From Trematomus loennbergii (taxonomy: Eukaryota > Chordata > Actinopteri > Perciformes > Nototheniidae), in NCBI GenBank assembly GCA_012861695.1, contig JAAOOA010000092.1, positions 434,001 through 498,000 on the forward strand: a stretch of 64,000 bases of DNA, in the 5' to 3' direction. Shown here piece by piece: positions 10,776-21,481 of this stretch (position 1 is its first letter; each line of letters opens with the position of its first letter). Position numbers and translations under genes: made by a program. Below the pieces are notes generated by a model that was not told where the DNA came from, did no database searches, and saw only the letters and a list, made by a program, of their open reading frames with translations.

Positions 10776-12624
10776 AGGGGACCTATCATGCAAAATGCAC
10801 TCTTGTACGTCTTTATACATGAATATGTGTCCCCGGTGTGTCAGGGAACTCACCAAGTGTCAGAAAATACAACCCTCTCTCTTTTCCTCTATACCCAAAT
10901 CTCTAAAAACGGGGCTGCAACGGATCTGATACAAACTGATCCAGATTTGAATTATTTTCTACGTCACAAAAGTGGTGCTCCGCTTAGTGACAGCAGATGA
11001 CAAACACCCACCTCTCCGCCTCTTCCAAGGAAGAGGGGACCGTGCGGCAGAGTTTCAGTTATATTTTTTTTCGCCGGTCAACATGTCCGTTAAAGTTTAA
11101 ATCTTCCGGACAAAATTAGAAAAGTGCCGGTCAAAGGTCTTCTTTGTTATTTATTGAGCTTTAACCTCTTAAGCTCTGAGCCTGTTTTCAGGTCTCAGGC
11201 TCGAAAATGACATTCCCAGAACAAATGACCATATCTTCCCTTCTAAAAGGGTTAAATTAATAATCTTTATTCTCAAAGTAATGATAAACCTGTGAGTTGG
11301 ATGTAGAAAAGTCAGAATCAATATAGATGTTTTTTATTTTAAAGAAAATTCAGATTTACATAGTAAAAAACTGTAAATTATAGTGTCCGTCCAAAGATTC
11401 TTTTTACTTTTAGTGAAAACCACCCTTGGATGATGGGTTAGTAGACTAAAAGCTTTAGGAATCCAAAGTACAACATATAATAAGTACCCTGTATCAAGAT
11501 TGATGCAAAATAAGTGACATTTGACCTTTTTAGAGAGATTTAGCAAAAAGAAACCACTTCTGGGGTCATTTGGGTGGATTTTCCATATCTCTGGCCCCCC
11601 TTGCTCGATTTTGACTCTTTCTGACCGTTAGAGCCAATAGAATCGAAGGGGGAGTCCCCCACACACACGTTGTGAAGAGAAAAGGTGGGGGCTTCGCGCA
11701 TGTAATTTAGCATCAGAGTGAACCTATCTCTAGCTTTGACATCTGGAAACGGAAAAGCAGTTTTAATGCTTATGGATTATCAGAAATCATTTCAAAGGGA
11801 CACAGACACATTGGATTAACCTATGGATTAACTTCAGCAGGGTTTTTTATCGTTTTAATGCCATTGAAGACCACTTTGCAGAGACTACAGAGCCAAGGTA
11901 AAAATGTTAGCATTTTTAGCTACCTAGCGTCACCTGTTTTGATGTCCGTTTTTGCTTATAACGTCGCAAATACATATAATTCAGTGGTAATGTCGGTGTC
12001 AATCTATTCTGTGTCACCTCACAATGTGAAATGATGTGTTGGATGTGGTGAAAAGATAAATAATAAGGTTTTGTGAGTGATTTTCGGTGCAGTAAGGTGT
12101 TAGCATTTTTCGCTCGTTGCTAATTCAGAGGCTCAGTGTTAGCATTGTGGGTTTTCTTTTGAAAAAAAACAAAAAATGATCAGTTAGATGAGTTTCTTCC
12201 TGTTACATGGATATAAAACATTCATAGTTTGCCCTCAGACACTGTTTCCTGCAAGATGTTGCGGCAGTACCCCGGTACCGGGGTCTCTCGGGCTTAACAG
12301 GTTAAAACAAATGAATAATGACTCTATATAATCATATATAAGAATAAAACACGGAGGACGGAGATCACTTTTTCTCCCCTCTTCTGACAGCCCAGCAGCT
12401 GATCTCAAAGCACGCTCCCCTCTCCTGCAGGGGGGCGTGGTCAGCTGCAGCTCACAGAATCAGCCCCTGCAAAAACAGGGCTGGAAAGAGCAAACTAGAG
12501 CGAAATGAGGCATGGCTAAAATGCAGGATCTGTTTGGTATTTTGAAAAAAAAAACTATATTTATATACTTTATATAGGTATGGCCCTACAATATATTGTT
12601 CAAATATAGCATGATATGTCCCCT
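10776..12624 (+). mobile_element. TTAA-flanked MITE family, copy B (interrupted)
   Basis: TTAA at 10772-10775 and 12625-12628, with the same termini as copy A. It is split at an internal TTAA by the element at 11165-12301. Joining the flanks across that insertion gives the TTGAGCTTTAAAACAAATGAATAA context seen in the other copies. Confidence 0.85.
11165..12301 (+). mobile_element. TTAA-target (piggyBac-like) non-autonomous element
   Basis: Termini CCTCTTAAGC and GGGCTTAACAGG, with TTAA directly on both sides (11161-11164, 12302-12305). It is inserted inside MITE copy B, whose uninterrupted relatives show a single TTAA at this point; that is a direct empty-site proof of the insertion. No long ORF, so non-autonomous. 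A block at 11770-11900 is shared with 6918-7500. Confidence 0.85.
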
Positions 12625-12628
12625 TTAA

Positions 12629-13350
12629 TAAACTTTAACCTAAATAGATGATAAAATCTGGTGGAAATATTTCAAATAGGCTTTTTTTTTTGCCCTACCT
12701 CAAAGCAGCATGAGCTAAAAGATTGTAATGTTGTCCCAAAGTTTAATACACAGTAAAACATTGCAAAATGTCAGAGAAATACATAAAGCAAACGGCAGCT
12801 ACACATCAGGGTACCATTTTATAAATCGACCATACTGTAGGCTATACAGGTCTAAATGTTTTCACTTAGGTCTATTTATAGATGTAATATAAAGTATAAC
12901 TTATCTATAACAGAGCAAAGACTGTATGACTTTTCCCTGGTTACAGATTCACCATTTCCAAAAGTGGAAAAGCTGTCCCCAGCTTCCCCAGTATAAATCG
13001 TATAAAAGTGCTAATATGCTATTTTAAAAACAGCTAAACTATTCTAAACCCTACATAACAGACTGGTCAACAGACATGTCATCAGATCAACGTATGATAT
13101 ATAGTGTGAACTAATATCTTGAATTGATGATGACATCTCTCCTTCCTCTCCTAATTTAACCTCCCTGTAACCCAGGAGCATCTGTTTTAACCTACTATGG
13201 TATTTTCAGGCTCAGGAGTGCAGACAGTGTTAAGTATTTGCATGGTGAATGCTGCATTCCCATCAATACACACCACGTCTGAGCTCAGAGCTCCATCATG
13301 GCAGTTGAGGTCATGCCACTGCATGCTGGTAAGCGTGATGATAGCCAGAC
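12629..13350. other. Intergenic upstream of the natriuretic-peptide gene
   Basis: No gene. A 23-base word (TTTTCCCTGGTTACAGATTC plus ACC) at 12931 recurs at 14237 inside intron 1 of the natriuretic-peptide gene. Distal promoter elements may lie here but none can be identified by eye. Confidence 0.4.
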
Positions 13351-13464
<114 letters not shown>

Positions 13465-13584
13465 CATCACCTACCACTGAGCGACACTTAAAGGGACATC
13501 TGACCAGCTGTCTTATCATGCAGAGGTGTCAGAATGCACTTGAGGCGATATTCAAAATGATGAGCCACTGACTGTCTGGTGCAT

Positions 13585-13607
13585 GGTGTGTGTGTGTGTG
13601 TGTGTGT

Positions 13608-13654
<47 letters not shown>
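13585..13654. repeat. (GT)n microsatellite next to a TATA box
   Basis: About 34 GT units, interrupted once near 13608. It ends about seven bases before the TATA box of the natriuretic-peptide gene. Confidence 0.98.
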
Positions 13655-13655
<1 letters not shown>

Positions 13656-13661
13656 GGCATG

Positions 13662-13669
13662 TATATAAG
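13662..13669 (+). promoter_or_regulatory. TATA box of the natriuretic-peptide gene
   Basis: TATATAAG, 52 bases before the ATG at 13714. The expected start site, about 30 bases downstream, gives a short 5' UTR of roughly 20-25 bases. Confidence 0.75.
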
Positions 13670-13713
13670 GGTTGCGGTGCAGGCTGTGTCAGTAGTCGCA
13701 GCAGCAGGATATC

Positions 13714-13824
13714 ATGAGGACGGGGGTCCTGTGGGGCCTGCTAGCCCTGCTGTGTCAGCACACACTGGTCAGCGCTCACACACTGGGGAGGTCGTCTTCC
13801 AACAGTGACCTGGTTCAGCTCAAG
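13714..13824 (+). CDS. nppa: nppa exon 1: signal peptide
   Basis: 37 codons from ATG 13714 to AAG|GTAAGA. It encodes a hydrophobic signal core (VLWGLLALL), a cleavage region near LVSA-HTLG, and the start of the propeptide ending LVQLK. This ATG is the first after the TATA box and fits the family's usual signal-peptide position. Confidence 0.88.
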
Positions 13825-15548
13825 GTAAGAACCCTCCCCACACCTTTACTTATCACTAAAGACTGAGTGTGTCTGTTCTGTTCGATGCAACAAATAACAC
13901 TACTGCCAATGTTAACAATAAATACATTACTATATGGGAATATTAGGAGTTTGACGACTAAAATAATCAGCAGCTGGCACTGCTTCTCTAGTCTCTAAAG
14001 AATACAATCAAACAGGTGTCAGTAGTTATGACATACAAGTTCATCATCAACACATACAAAGTTTGACTAGAACCAAGAGATGATCTGTTTTAGACACTCA
14101 GCTGTGGAGCAGACTGCACTAAGGCCTGACCCCCCGCTCAGTGTGCTCACTCATCACCAAGCCTGCTTTAACACTTTAAACGTTGATGCCTTAACCAACC
14201 CAAACCCCATCACACCACCCAACACCACTTTGTGGGTTTTCCCTGGTTACAGATTCACCGGGAGGATTTTGTTTCTTCAATCAGCATATGTTCCGCATGT
14301 GAACTTTAACATAAAGAGTCTGTACACCCCCCAGTCTTTGCTGCAGCGCTTTGAGGAGACGCTGGCTGAAGCAGACCAGGAGGACTCTGAAGCTGACTAT
14401 GAAGACACCAACCAGCGGCCTGACAACAGCCAGGCCCCCCGGGGATGGAACCTGGACCAGGAGGGGCCCCAACTACCCTTGACATCAGAGAGATCCCAAG
14501 TGCCAGCGGAGGGCCCAAGCAGGGCCAGAGTGAGCGGAGCCGTCTGCTGGACCTGCTGATCGGCTCCAGGAAGCGGTCCTCAAGCTGCTTCGGAGCCAGG
14601 ATGGATCGGATAGAAACGCCAGCGGTCTGGGCTGCAACAACGGAAGAGTGAGGCTGCAGTGAGGAGAGGGAATTAAACATATAGAAGATATAGTGCATTG
14701 TAGCATGGGGGGGTAACGCTTGAGCTGGTTAGGGGGTCAGAGTTTGGAAGTCAGATTTGCATATGGCAATACATTATTTAATATTTACCCTAAAATAAAC
14801 ATGTCATGGTTGGAATATTTTTCATCAGAGATAACATTGCAACATAAATATCAGAGGTGGGAGAAGTACTCAGATCTTGTACTTGAGTAAAAGTAGAAGT
14901 ACTCAGATCTTGTACTTGAGTAAAAATAGAAGTGTGAACCAGAGTGAAAGAATACTCTGTTACAAGTAAAAGTCCTGCATTCAAAATGTTACTCAAGTAA
15001 AAGTTGAAAAGTATTAGCATTAAAATATAGTTAAAGTAGCAAAAGTAACAGTAGTCATTGTGCCGATCCATTCAGGTCCATTTCAGAATAATATATATGA
15101 TATGTTTTATAATGATTGATCATGAAAGTGTTCTCAAAAGCTGGTAAAGGTGCAGCTAGTTTGAATGACTTTGTATACTGCAGGGTAGCTTGTGAATTTA
15201 CTCCAGGTGGAACTAAAGTCTGATTTAAGAGTTTATTAAGTTCACATCATTAATCAAAATCTGCAAAGTAACTAAAGGGATTAAATACATGTAGTGGAGA
15301 AAAAGTACACCATTTACCTCTGAATTGTAGTCGAGTAGAAAATACTAAAGTAAAGTACAAGGATCTCAAAATTGTACTTAAGTACAGTACCTGAGTAAAT
15401 GTACGTAGTTACTTACCACCTCTGATAAATATTGAGTTATGCAATTTATAGAAGTCTGGTTAATGATGGGCCACAGAGGATGATTTCTGTTTTTTGTTTT
15501 GTTTGACAGTTTGGTGACCCTTCCTCACCATCAGGTTCACATTTCTGA
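13714..15548 (+). CDS. nppa: Natriuretic peptide precursor (ANP type), three exons
   Basis: The gene makes a secreted hormone precursor; the mature C-terminal ring peptide of this family signals through guanylyl-cyclase receptors to promote salt loss and vessel relaxation. Proposed exons are 13714-13824, 14335-14647 and 15510-15548. The first gives a signal peptide, the second the propeptide, a dibasic SRKR cleavage site and the 17-residue ring that starts CFGARMDRI. Two single-base deletions in exon 2 (one between about 14400 and 14530, one at about 14612 in CGGATAGAAAC) break the frame. Exon 2 is 313 nt, exactly two short of a multiple of three, while splice phases are otherwise 0/0. I favour sequence errors over a pseudogene. 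ANP, rather than BNP or VNP, is suggested by the donor right after the ring tail, but the subtype is not certain. Confidence 0.82.
14335..14647 (+). CDS. nppa: nppa exon 2: propeptide and hormone ring, frameshifted
   Basis: After the acceptor CCCCCCAG the frame begins [14 protein letters not shown], the expected acidic propeptide. A frame change occurs between about 14400 and 14530, after which the frame reads [16 protein letters not shown] then [13 protein letters not shown] second lost base shifts the last part; with it in place the next codons fit an NASGLGC-type ring end with the second cysteine. The exon ends GGAAGA|GTGAGG. Both disulfide cysteines of the ring are encoded (about 14585 and 14630). 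Confidence 0.82.
14852..15424. mobile_element. hAT MITE (GTACTCAGATC family) in nppa intron 2
   Basis: Ends CAGAGGTGG and CCACCTCTG with a perfect 8-bp duplication ATAAATAT (14844-14851, 15425-15432). 573 bp, no ORF of its own. A second full copy is at 43319-43862 and a fragment at 5205-5345. Confidence 0.93.
15510..15548 (+). CDS. nppa: Possible nppa exon 3 (end of coding)
   Basis: A pyrimidine tract and TTTGACAG precede 15510. In phase 0, continuing from exon 2, the frame gives 12 codons and a stop. About 550 bases of AU-rich sequence follow, ending with AATAAA at 16100. Many natriuretic-peptide genes have such a tiny third coding exon plus 3' UTR, but the encoded tail is not one I recognise. 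Confidence 0.4.
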   Translation, partial: FGDPSSPSGSHF

Positions 15549-16099
15549 TTAGCTTTAACCACGTCCTGACTCCATGTCTGAACACACTGAACAATATCCA
15601 TCCGAACATCTCAGCCTGTAGCACTACACACACCAGGACTCCTGCAGCATACCAAATAATCAATTCTATAAACAAACAAGCATAAAACCTCACTAAGTTG
15701 TGTGTACTGTGCATTTTGTGGGATGTAAAAAACTCTGAACCATCTTTAAGCGTCTTAAATTAAATACATATGCATATGTGTATAATCTACACTGCTGTAC
15801 AGTTATTTATAACAAATTATTTTCGTGTCATTTTCCATTCAGGCTAGTTTGACAGCCTCCTGGGACACATGTTGGATTATAGTTTGGTCTCCAGCCAAGG
15901 ACATCTCCATAGAATGCATTTGTATGATTTTGCATTAGTCACAGTTCATCTTGTATGTATTTCTCTGTTTGAATGGCACAAGGGCAGCTTGTCAATATGT
16001 AACAAACTGTTTACTGTTTAGTAAATATTAGCTGCATAACATTAAGGCCCTAAAGGAAACGATTATACTACTAAAGTGCAGGTGTGTTGCTAACAGATA

Positions 16100-16105
16100 A
16101 ATAAA
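16100..16105 (+). promoter_or_regulatory. Poly(A) signal, probable nppa 3' end
   Basis: AATAAA followed by TTTTTTCATATG and a GT-rich tract (GATGTTGTGTTTTC), the usual order of signal and downstream element. Confidence 0.5.
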
Positions 16106-16146
16106 ATATTTTTTCATATGAAAAATGATGTTGTGTTTTCAGTCAT

Positions 16147-16380
16147 GCAATAAAACCATAGACTGTATATATAAATGGACGTAGTGTCCGTGACGTAACT
16201 TCTGCAGAGTTGCCGAGAAGCCTAAAGTAGGCGGTGTTGGCCACTAACGTCTTGACAGTGACGTCAGAGTCTAACTCCCGCCTGCTCCAGCCTGATCCAA
16301 ATAAGGGCAAAGAGGCGGGACCTGCTGACACCGAGCTGGAAGTTCCAGACCTAGCTGAGGCTAAAGCTAAGCTAACATGC
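16147..16380. repeat. Fish dispersed repeat, left part
   Basis: The segment starting CCATAGACTGTATATATAAATGGACG is a repeat type I recognise from many fish genomes. It is interrupted by the hAT at 16389-18737 and seems to continue at 18746-18800. Confidence 0.5.
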
Positions 16381-16388
16381 TCAGCAGG

Positions 16389-18737
16389 TAGGGTGGCCAT
16401 CCGTCCGGTTTTAGGTCGGACAGTCCGGTTTCAATGTCTGTGTCCGTCTGCCGGTGCAGCCTTGAGCTCATTTGTCCTCCTTTTGAGGTCATCCCTATTT
16501 TATACTTTTAGGGTATAAAAAAAAATAGACAATTATACAAAAAATAAGTTATGTGTAAGTATATATCCCCGTAAGACTTGTGGTCTTACAAATTATTGGC
16601 TGAATGCGATGTCAAATAAATATCTTGTATTTCATTGGTTTGATAAACGTAAACAATTAGCCATGTGCTTCTTGACGTCACGTTCACGGCAGGGCACTGT
16701 GGCACAGAGTGACGTTAGCGCTAGCCGACTAGCTCATGAGCCAACTCCACCCAGTTAGCGGTAGGGTTAAACCGCAGAAATGCCGAAACGAAAGACTTCA
16801 TTTAATCCTGAATGGTCGAAAGAGCATGGATTCCTCACAAAAGCCGAAAGGACGACTTCCATGCTTTTTGCACGTTGTGTCGTTGCGATGTGGACGTAAG
16901 CAGCAAAGGAAAAGGTGCTGTCGACAGACATGCTAACACAGATAAGCACAAAAGCAACGATCAAAGCGCAGGTGCCTCTTCACTTTACGTTTTTCCGTGA
17001 AGCTTCATCGCCTCAAGATGACAAAATCTCCGCTGCAGAACTTTGTAAGTTTATCATGCCGTCAAGCATCACCAGTCATACAGGAGTGTAGACTGTGGAA
17101 TAAAAGTTGATCGCACAATCTACAACGACTCATCAATAGCAAAAGGGATGACCTGTGGAAAAACAAAAGCCAAAGCTTTGTGAGAAAATGTCCTAGCACC
17201 CTACTCTGTCCAGACGCATGTGGATTATATAAAAGAAAATGAACTGCATTATTCAGTGGCAAGTGATGCATCAAACAAAGGTATGATCAAGTGTTTCCCC
17301 ATTGTACTGAGATATTTCACTTTGAGGAGGGCGTGCAACATGCACTGTTGGATTTGTACAGTGATAGCAACGAAAAGTCAGAAGCTATAACAAATCAGTT
17401 GCTATCTAAACTGGAGATGTCTGGACTAGATGTGAAAAAAATGTCAGCATATGCAGCAGACAACGCCAGTGTTAACTATGGAAAACACAACAGTGTTTAT
17501 CAGAAACTGAAACTGGCTCAAAAAGACGTGCTCGCTGCAAACTGTTTAGCCCATATTCTGCACAATGCAACAATATGCAGCAAGCAACTTGGATATTGAC
17601 ATTGAAAATGTTGTGCTTAAGGTGTATAGCCATTTTAGCATCTCAGCTAGCAGAACGGCGCAGTTGAAGGAATTCTGTGAGTTTGTGGAAGTGGAGGAAT
17701 GCAATCTGCTGCGGCACGTTGTCACGAGATGGTTGTCTCTGCTGCCATCTATTGACAGAATCCTGAAGTGTTGGAGACCCCTGACCAGCTACTTTCAGAG
17801 TCTAGGTGAGGAGGAATGCTCCAAGATTTGTGGAAATGTCTTGGAGAGGATGGCACCGAAGTATCTGAGATGTATTTTCTCTTCCTCGGTCACATTCTGA
17901 AAGTGTTTTCAGACTGCATTGAAGCACTTGAGGCCAAATCATTCAGCATAACCTCTGTGTTTAAGGTAATGACTGAACTGAAAGGGAAACTTGAGAGAAG
18001 GTTAAAGGACACATTTTGGCTTTGCTGTGAACAACAAACTCAAGCAGCTAACCCCTGATCTGCAAAGAAATGTGAGGCTGATTTTTCTTGTTTTCTATGA
18101 AAGAGCCAAGAAATACGTGAGTGAAAGGTATGACTTCTCTGAGAACAGCTTCATAGTAAAGTCAAAGCTTGGCCTCACAACTGCTGTGTCCTATGGAGAA
18201 TACAGTGATGCAGTCCAAGCCTGCAGCCTGAAAGACATTGACATGGATGGACTCTATGAGAATATGGCATGGTGGAAGCTATTCTCAGCTCTTCAGAAAT
18301 GGAAGGATGCCACAGTGAGGAGCGGTATCTCAAACCGTTTTCCAAAGCAGAAGTCCCACTTGTGAATCTGAGGAAGGTCAGCGCCTACATCTTCTCCATC
18401 CCATGTAGCAATGCCCATACAGAACGTGTGTTCTCAATGATGACCTCAGCATGGAGAAATGAGAGAAATCGTCTGGATGTGGACAGTGTCAAGGCAGAGC
18501 TGCAAATTTGTGTCAACTTCACATTTGAGTGCACAGACATGTACCAGAGACTCCTTACAAATAAAAAACTCTTGGAAGCAGCCAGGAAAGGGCAAAAGTA
18601 TCGAAAATAGACATTCAACTTGTGGTTAGTCACTAGTCTTATTGTGTTTTGAGTGTGAAGGATTCAGTGAAGCCAGGATAAAAACTAAAGATAATCCCAA
18701 AGTGTCTCCTTTTGGTGTTATGGAAATGGCCACCCTA
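16389..18737 (+). mobile_element. Near full-length hAT transposon with 8-bp TSD
   Basis: Ends TAGGGTGGCCATCC and ATGGCCACCCTA with a perfect 8-bp duplication TCAGCAGG (16381-16388, 18738-18745). 2349 bp, carrying a broken transposase on the + strand. The exact duplication with a decayed gene suggests either that the copy moved when already defective or that it has decayed since insertion. Confidence 0.93.
16781..18610 (+). pseudogene. hAT transposase, frameshifted
   Basis: The frame starts MPKRKTSFNPEWSKE at 16781, with a zinc-finger segment (CTLCRCDV...RHANTDKHK, about 16875-16950). It continues through several overlapping frames (17291-17599, 17565-17900, 17816-18058, 18027-18365, 18269-18610). 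Recognisable hAT parts are AYAADNASVN, the CLAHILHN helix region and the C-terminal dimerisation block (FSIPCSNAHTERVFSMM ... RLDVDSVKAEL). At least five frameshifts or stops mean no functional product. Confidence 0.85.
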
Positions 18738-18745
18738 TCAGCAGG

Positions 18746-19360
18746 GCTACTCTGTGATGCTAGCCGGCTAACCTACATCTGTTGCTCCTGGTCTGCACAT
18801 TTGACGTTGCTTAAGGTAAGTGAACATGAAACTATTCAGCAAAACTTTCAATAATAATCTAAGGTATTGAGTTTTTGGGATAATACTTGCATACAAAATC
18901 TTAAAATGCCTTCAGGTTTCTAAAATATCTATTTTGTGGTAAATTCAACAGTAGATCCAGCAAAGATTCAAATGTTTGCATGACATTAGTTATTGATTTT
19001 TTGCTGTTCTTAATTATACTTTTAATAAATTCAAGTCAAGCTTAGTTACATGTGATGGTAGCTAGTTAGTGCTCTTACCTGTGTGCTTCCTCCACAACCA
19101 GACTATTACAATTCTTAAGTACCAGTTATATATACTTTACTTTAAACAATTAAAAAGCAAAATCAACTAAATGTATTGAAATAACCATCTTCATTTTAGG
19201 TGCCTCTTCTTCTTTTAAATTAAAATTTCAGACGTGAGATATTGAAATACAGTAATAGTATTGTTTATTTAAAAAAACTGAGCCACTCCTTACAGTTAAC
19301 TTCATATTTCTTATTGTCTAAAGCATTTATTACACACATTTTCCCCTCTCATATTCACAG
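18746..19360. other. Intergenic, no gene seen
   Basis: It begins with the probable right part of the 16147 repeat and is then AT-rich. No gene or terminal repeats. Confidence 0.4.
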
Positions 19361-19463
19361 TGTGGATCAATTAAGACAGCGTGGTGTCCAGGAGCTACAG
19401 AGACTTTGGGAGAAACCTCGCGTGACAGATGTCCTGTCGGTGGGTTTGGCTGGAGAGGACTGA
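19361..19463 (+). CDS. Candidate terminal exon of an unknown gene
   Basis: A pyrimidine-rich stretch and ATTCACAG precede 19361. In the frame entered after two bases of a codon, the exon reads VDQLRQRGVQELQRLWEKP and ends GLAGED-stop at 19463. AATAAA follows at 19603 with a TGT-rich downstream part, giving a 140-base 3' UTR. I do not recognise the protein. The entry phase does not match exon 2 of the natriuretic-peptide gene. Upstream exons are not identifiable. Confidence 0.35.
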
Positions 19464-19766
19464 GGTGGAGCAGTCTTTCTCTGGGAGGAGGACCAGGCCT
19501 GATGAAGAAACCAACTAACTGCACCTGTGACCTATACTGGGCACAGCTGTCATAAACAAATTATGGTCCTGTTTGATTCAGTGTGCAGATCTTTGTGTTC
19601 ACAATAAAAGTGTAGTTTCTTTGTGAATGTCTTGTATTGGTCTTTAATCAGCTTTTCATTTTCTTCTTGCCCCTCGGAGAAAACAGTGAGGCAGTTGTGT
19701 CCTTCAGGTATTCCTTTCCTAACAGAAATGACAAGAAACATAAAACATATGACATTATTGCAGAGA

Positions 19767-20336
19767 ACGGGCCGTCTCCACGGCAGCGTTAAAAAAATCT
19801 TTGAGGTGGCGATCTGAGGCTTGGGGATTTTTTTGCGATCAACCAATCACATGAATCTCCCGCCCGCGACATATGAAGCCAAAAAGCCCGAAGTAAACTG
19901 GATATAAACTCCCCAAAACAAGCGAAAACATACCACTGTCTCTGCCACCTCCCTCCATGCCTGGCTCCTCCGTTTATATCCCGGTAGGTCTGGTCATAAA
20001 GCACCGGGTGATTGATTCGCTACCGCTAATTTCTCCTCCATGTTTTGGAATATGAGGAAATGACCTGCGGTCTGTCTCTCCCAGCATACACGCCGTTTGA
20101 TTGGCTAGAGCTTGAACTGTCAGATTTGCGTACACGGGATTTGATTGGCTGACGCTTCCTCCTCAGCTTCAAAAGTTGAACATTGTTCAACTTTGGATCT
20201 TGAAAATCCTGAGAATCTCCGCTCGCCTGCCCACAATGCATTTCGGCGAAAGCGAAAAAAAGTGACGTCACCCCATTCAAAGTGAATGGGCAGAAGCGTT
20301 TCAAGATTTTTTAACGCTGCCGTGGAGACGGCCCGT
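19767..20336 (-). mobile_element. PIF/Harbinger-like element with MADF exon, copy 1
   Basis: About 30-bp inverted termini, ACGGGCCGTCTCCACGGCAG at the left and its exact inverse at the right. On the - strand an ATG at 20041 opens a 36-codon exon (20041-19934) reading MEEKLAVANQSP..YDQTYRD..RRSQAWREV and ending at GTG|GTATGT. This matches the start of a MADF/Myb-like DNA-binding domain as carried by the accessory gene of Harbinger elements. It forms the left arm of a large palindrome with the next entry. Confidence 0.75.
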
Positions 20337-20337
20337 A

Positions 20338-20865
20338 ACGGGCCATTCATTGAATGGGGTGACGTCACTTTTTTTTGCTTTCGCCGAAATGCATTGTGGG
20401 GCAGGCGAGCGGAGATTCTCAGGATTTTCAAGATCCAAAGTTGAACAATGTTCAACTTTTGAAGCTGAGGAGGAAGCGTCAGCCAATCAAATCCTGTGTA
20501 CGCAAATCTGACAGTTCAAGCTCTAGCCAATCAAACGGCGTGTATGCTGGGAGAGACAGACCGCAGGTCATTTCCTCATATTCCAAAACATGGAGGAGAA
20601 ATTAGCGGTAGCGAATCAATCACCCGGTGCTTATGACCAGACCTACCGGGATATAAACCGGAGGAGCCAGGCATGGAGGGAGGTGGCAGAGACAGTGGTA
20701 TGTTTTCGCTTGTTTTGGGGAGTTTATATCCAGTTTACTTCGGGCTTTTGGCTTCATATGTCGCGGGCGGGAGATTCATGTGATTGGTTGATCGCAAAAA
20801 AATCCCCAAGCCTCAGATACGCCCACCTCAAAGATTTTTTTAACGCTGCCGTGGAGACGGCCCGT
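20338..20865 (+). mobile_element. PIF/Harbinger-like element with MADF exon, inverted copy 2
   Basis: Near-identical inverse copy of 19767-20336, beginning after a single A. The left terminus keeps only ACGGGCC before joining CATTCATTGAATGGGG, so about 40 bases including most of the left TIR are deleted; the right TIR is intact. The same 36-codon MADF exon lies at 20590-20697 followed by GTATGT. Confidence 0.75.
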
Positions 20866-20904
20866 AAGTGTGTTATTTATGAAAGAGGTGTGTTAGAGGG
20901 CTGC

Positions 20905-21470
20905 AAGGCAAGGCAAGTTTATTTATATAGCACCTTTCAACACAAGGCAATTCAAGGTGCTTTACAAAAATGAAAGACATTCAGACAAAGGCATTTCAAA
21001 ACAGTCATTAAAAGAAAAGATAATAAAAGAAACATTAAAAGAAAAATACAGGAATAAATAGTACAGAATAAAAAGTTACAGTGCCGTTTAAGATATGAAT
21101 AGTTCACACAGAAGTTCCATTTTACTGATGCCTTTCTTTAAGGTTCTCCGAACATGAGCTGTGTACGCTTGTATGGCACATACGTCCCGAGCAGCATACA
21201 CAGAGAAAAGCAGCCAGGACAAAGTCCCCAGACACTAATTCCCTGGGGTTACTAGCCCCAAATGTTCATTAACCAAAAAACGAAACACAACCGCTCAGTT
21301 TCAATTAAAAGCAGCGGCAAAAATAAAAGTCTTCAGCCTGGATTTAAAAGTAATAAGAGTTGGAGCGGACCTGCAGGTTTCTGGGAGTTTGTTCCAGATA
21401 TTTGGAGCATAATAAACTGAACGCTGCTTTACCCTGTTTAGTTCTGACTCTGCGCATCACCGCTGGTGTC
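20905..21470 (-). mobile_element. 5'-truncated L2-like LINE, 3' end
   Basis: On the - strand the last codons of a LINE reverse-transcriptase ORF are readable near 21340-21460 (a YAPNIWNKLPE-type motif, then SRLKTFIF). A 3' UTR follows, ending with the tail GCTATATAAATAAACTTGCC at 20905. Truncated at the 5' side where the + strand LINE begins. Confidence 0.7.
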
Positions 21471-21481
21471 GAGGTGACTGA

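Noticed and set aside
13590..13808. Frame overlapping nppa exon 1
   Set aside because: A shadow of the signal-peptide exon entered from the GT array. The signal peptide is encoded in another frame from ATG 13714.
20026..20605. Several short ORFs in the palindrome
   Set aside because: They are mirror readings of the two arms. Only the MADF exon has family support.
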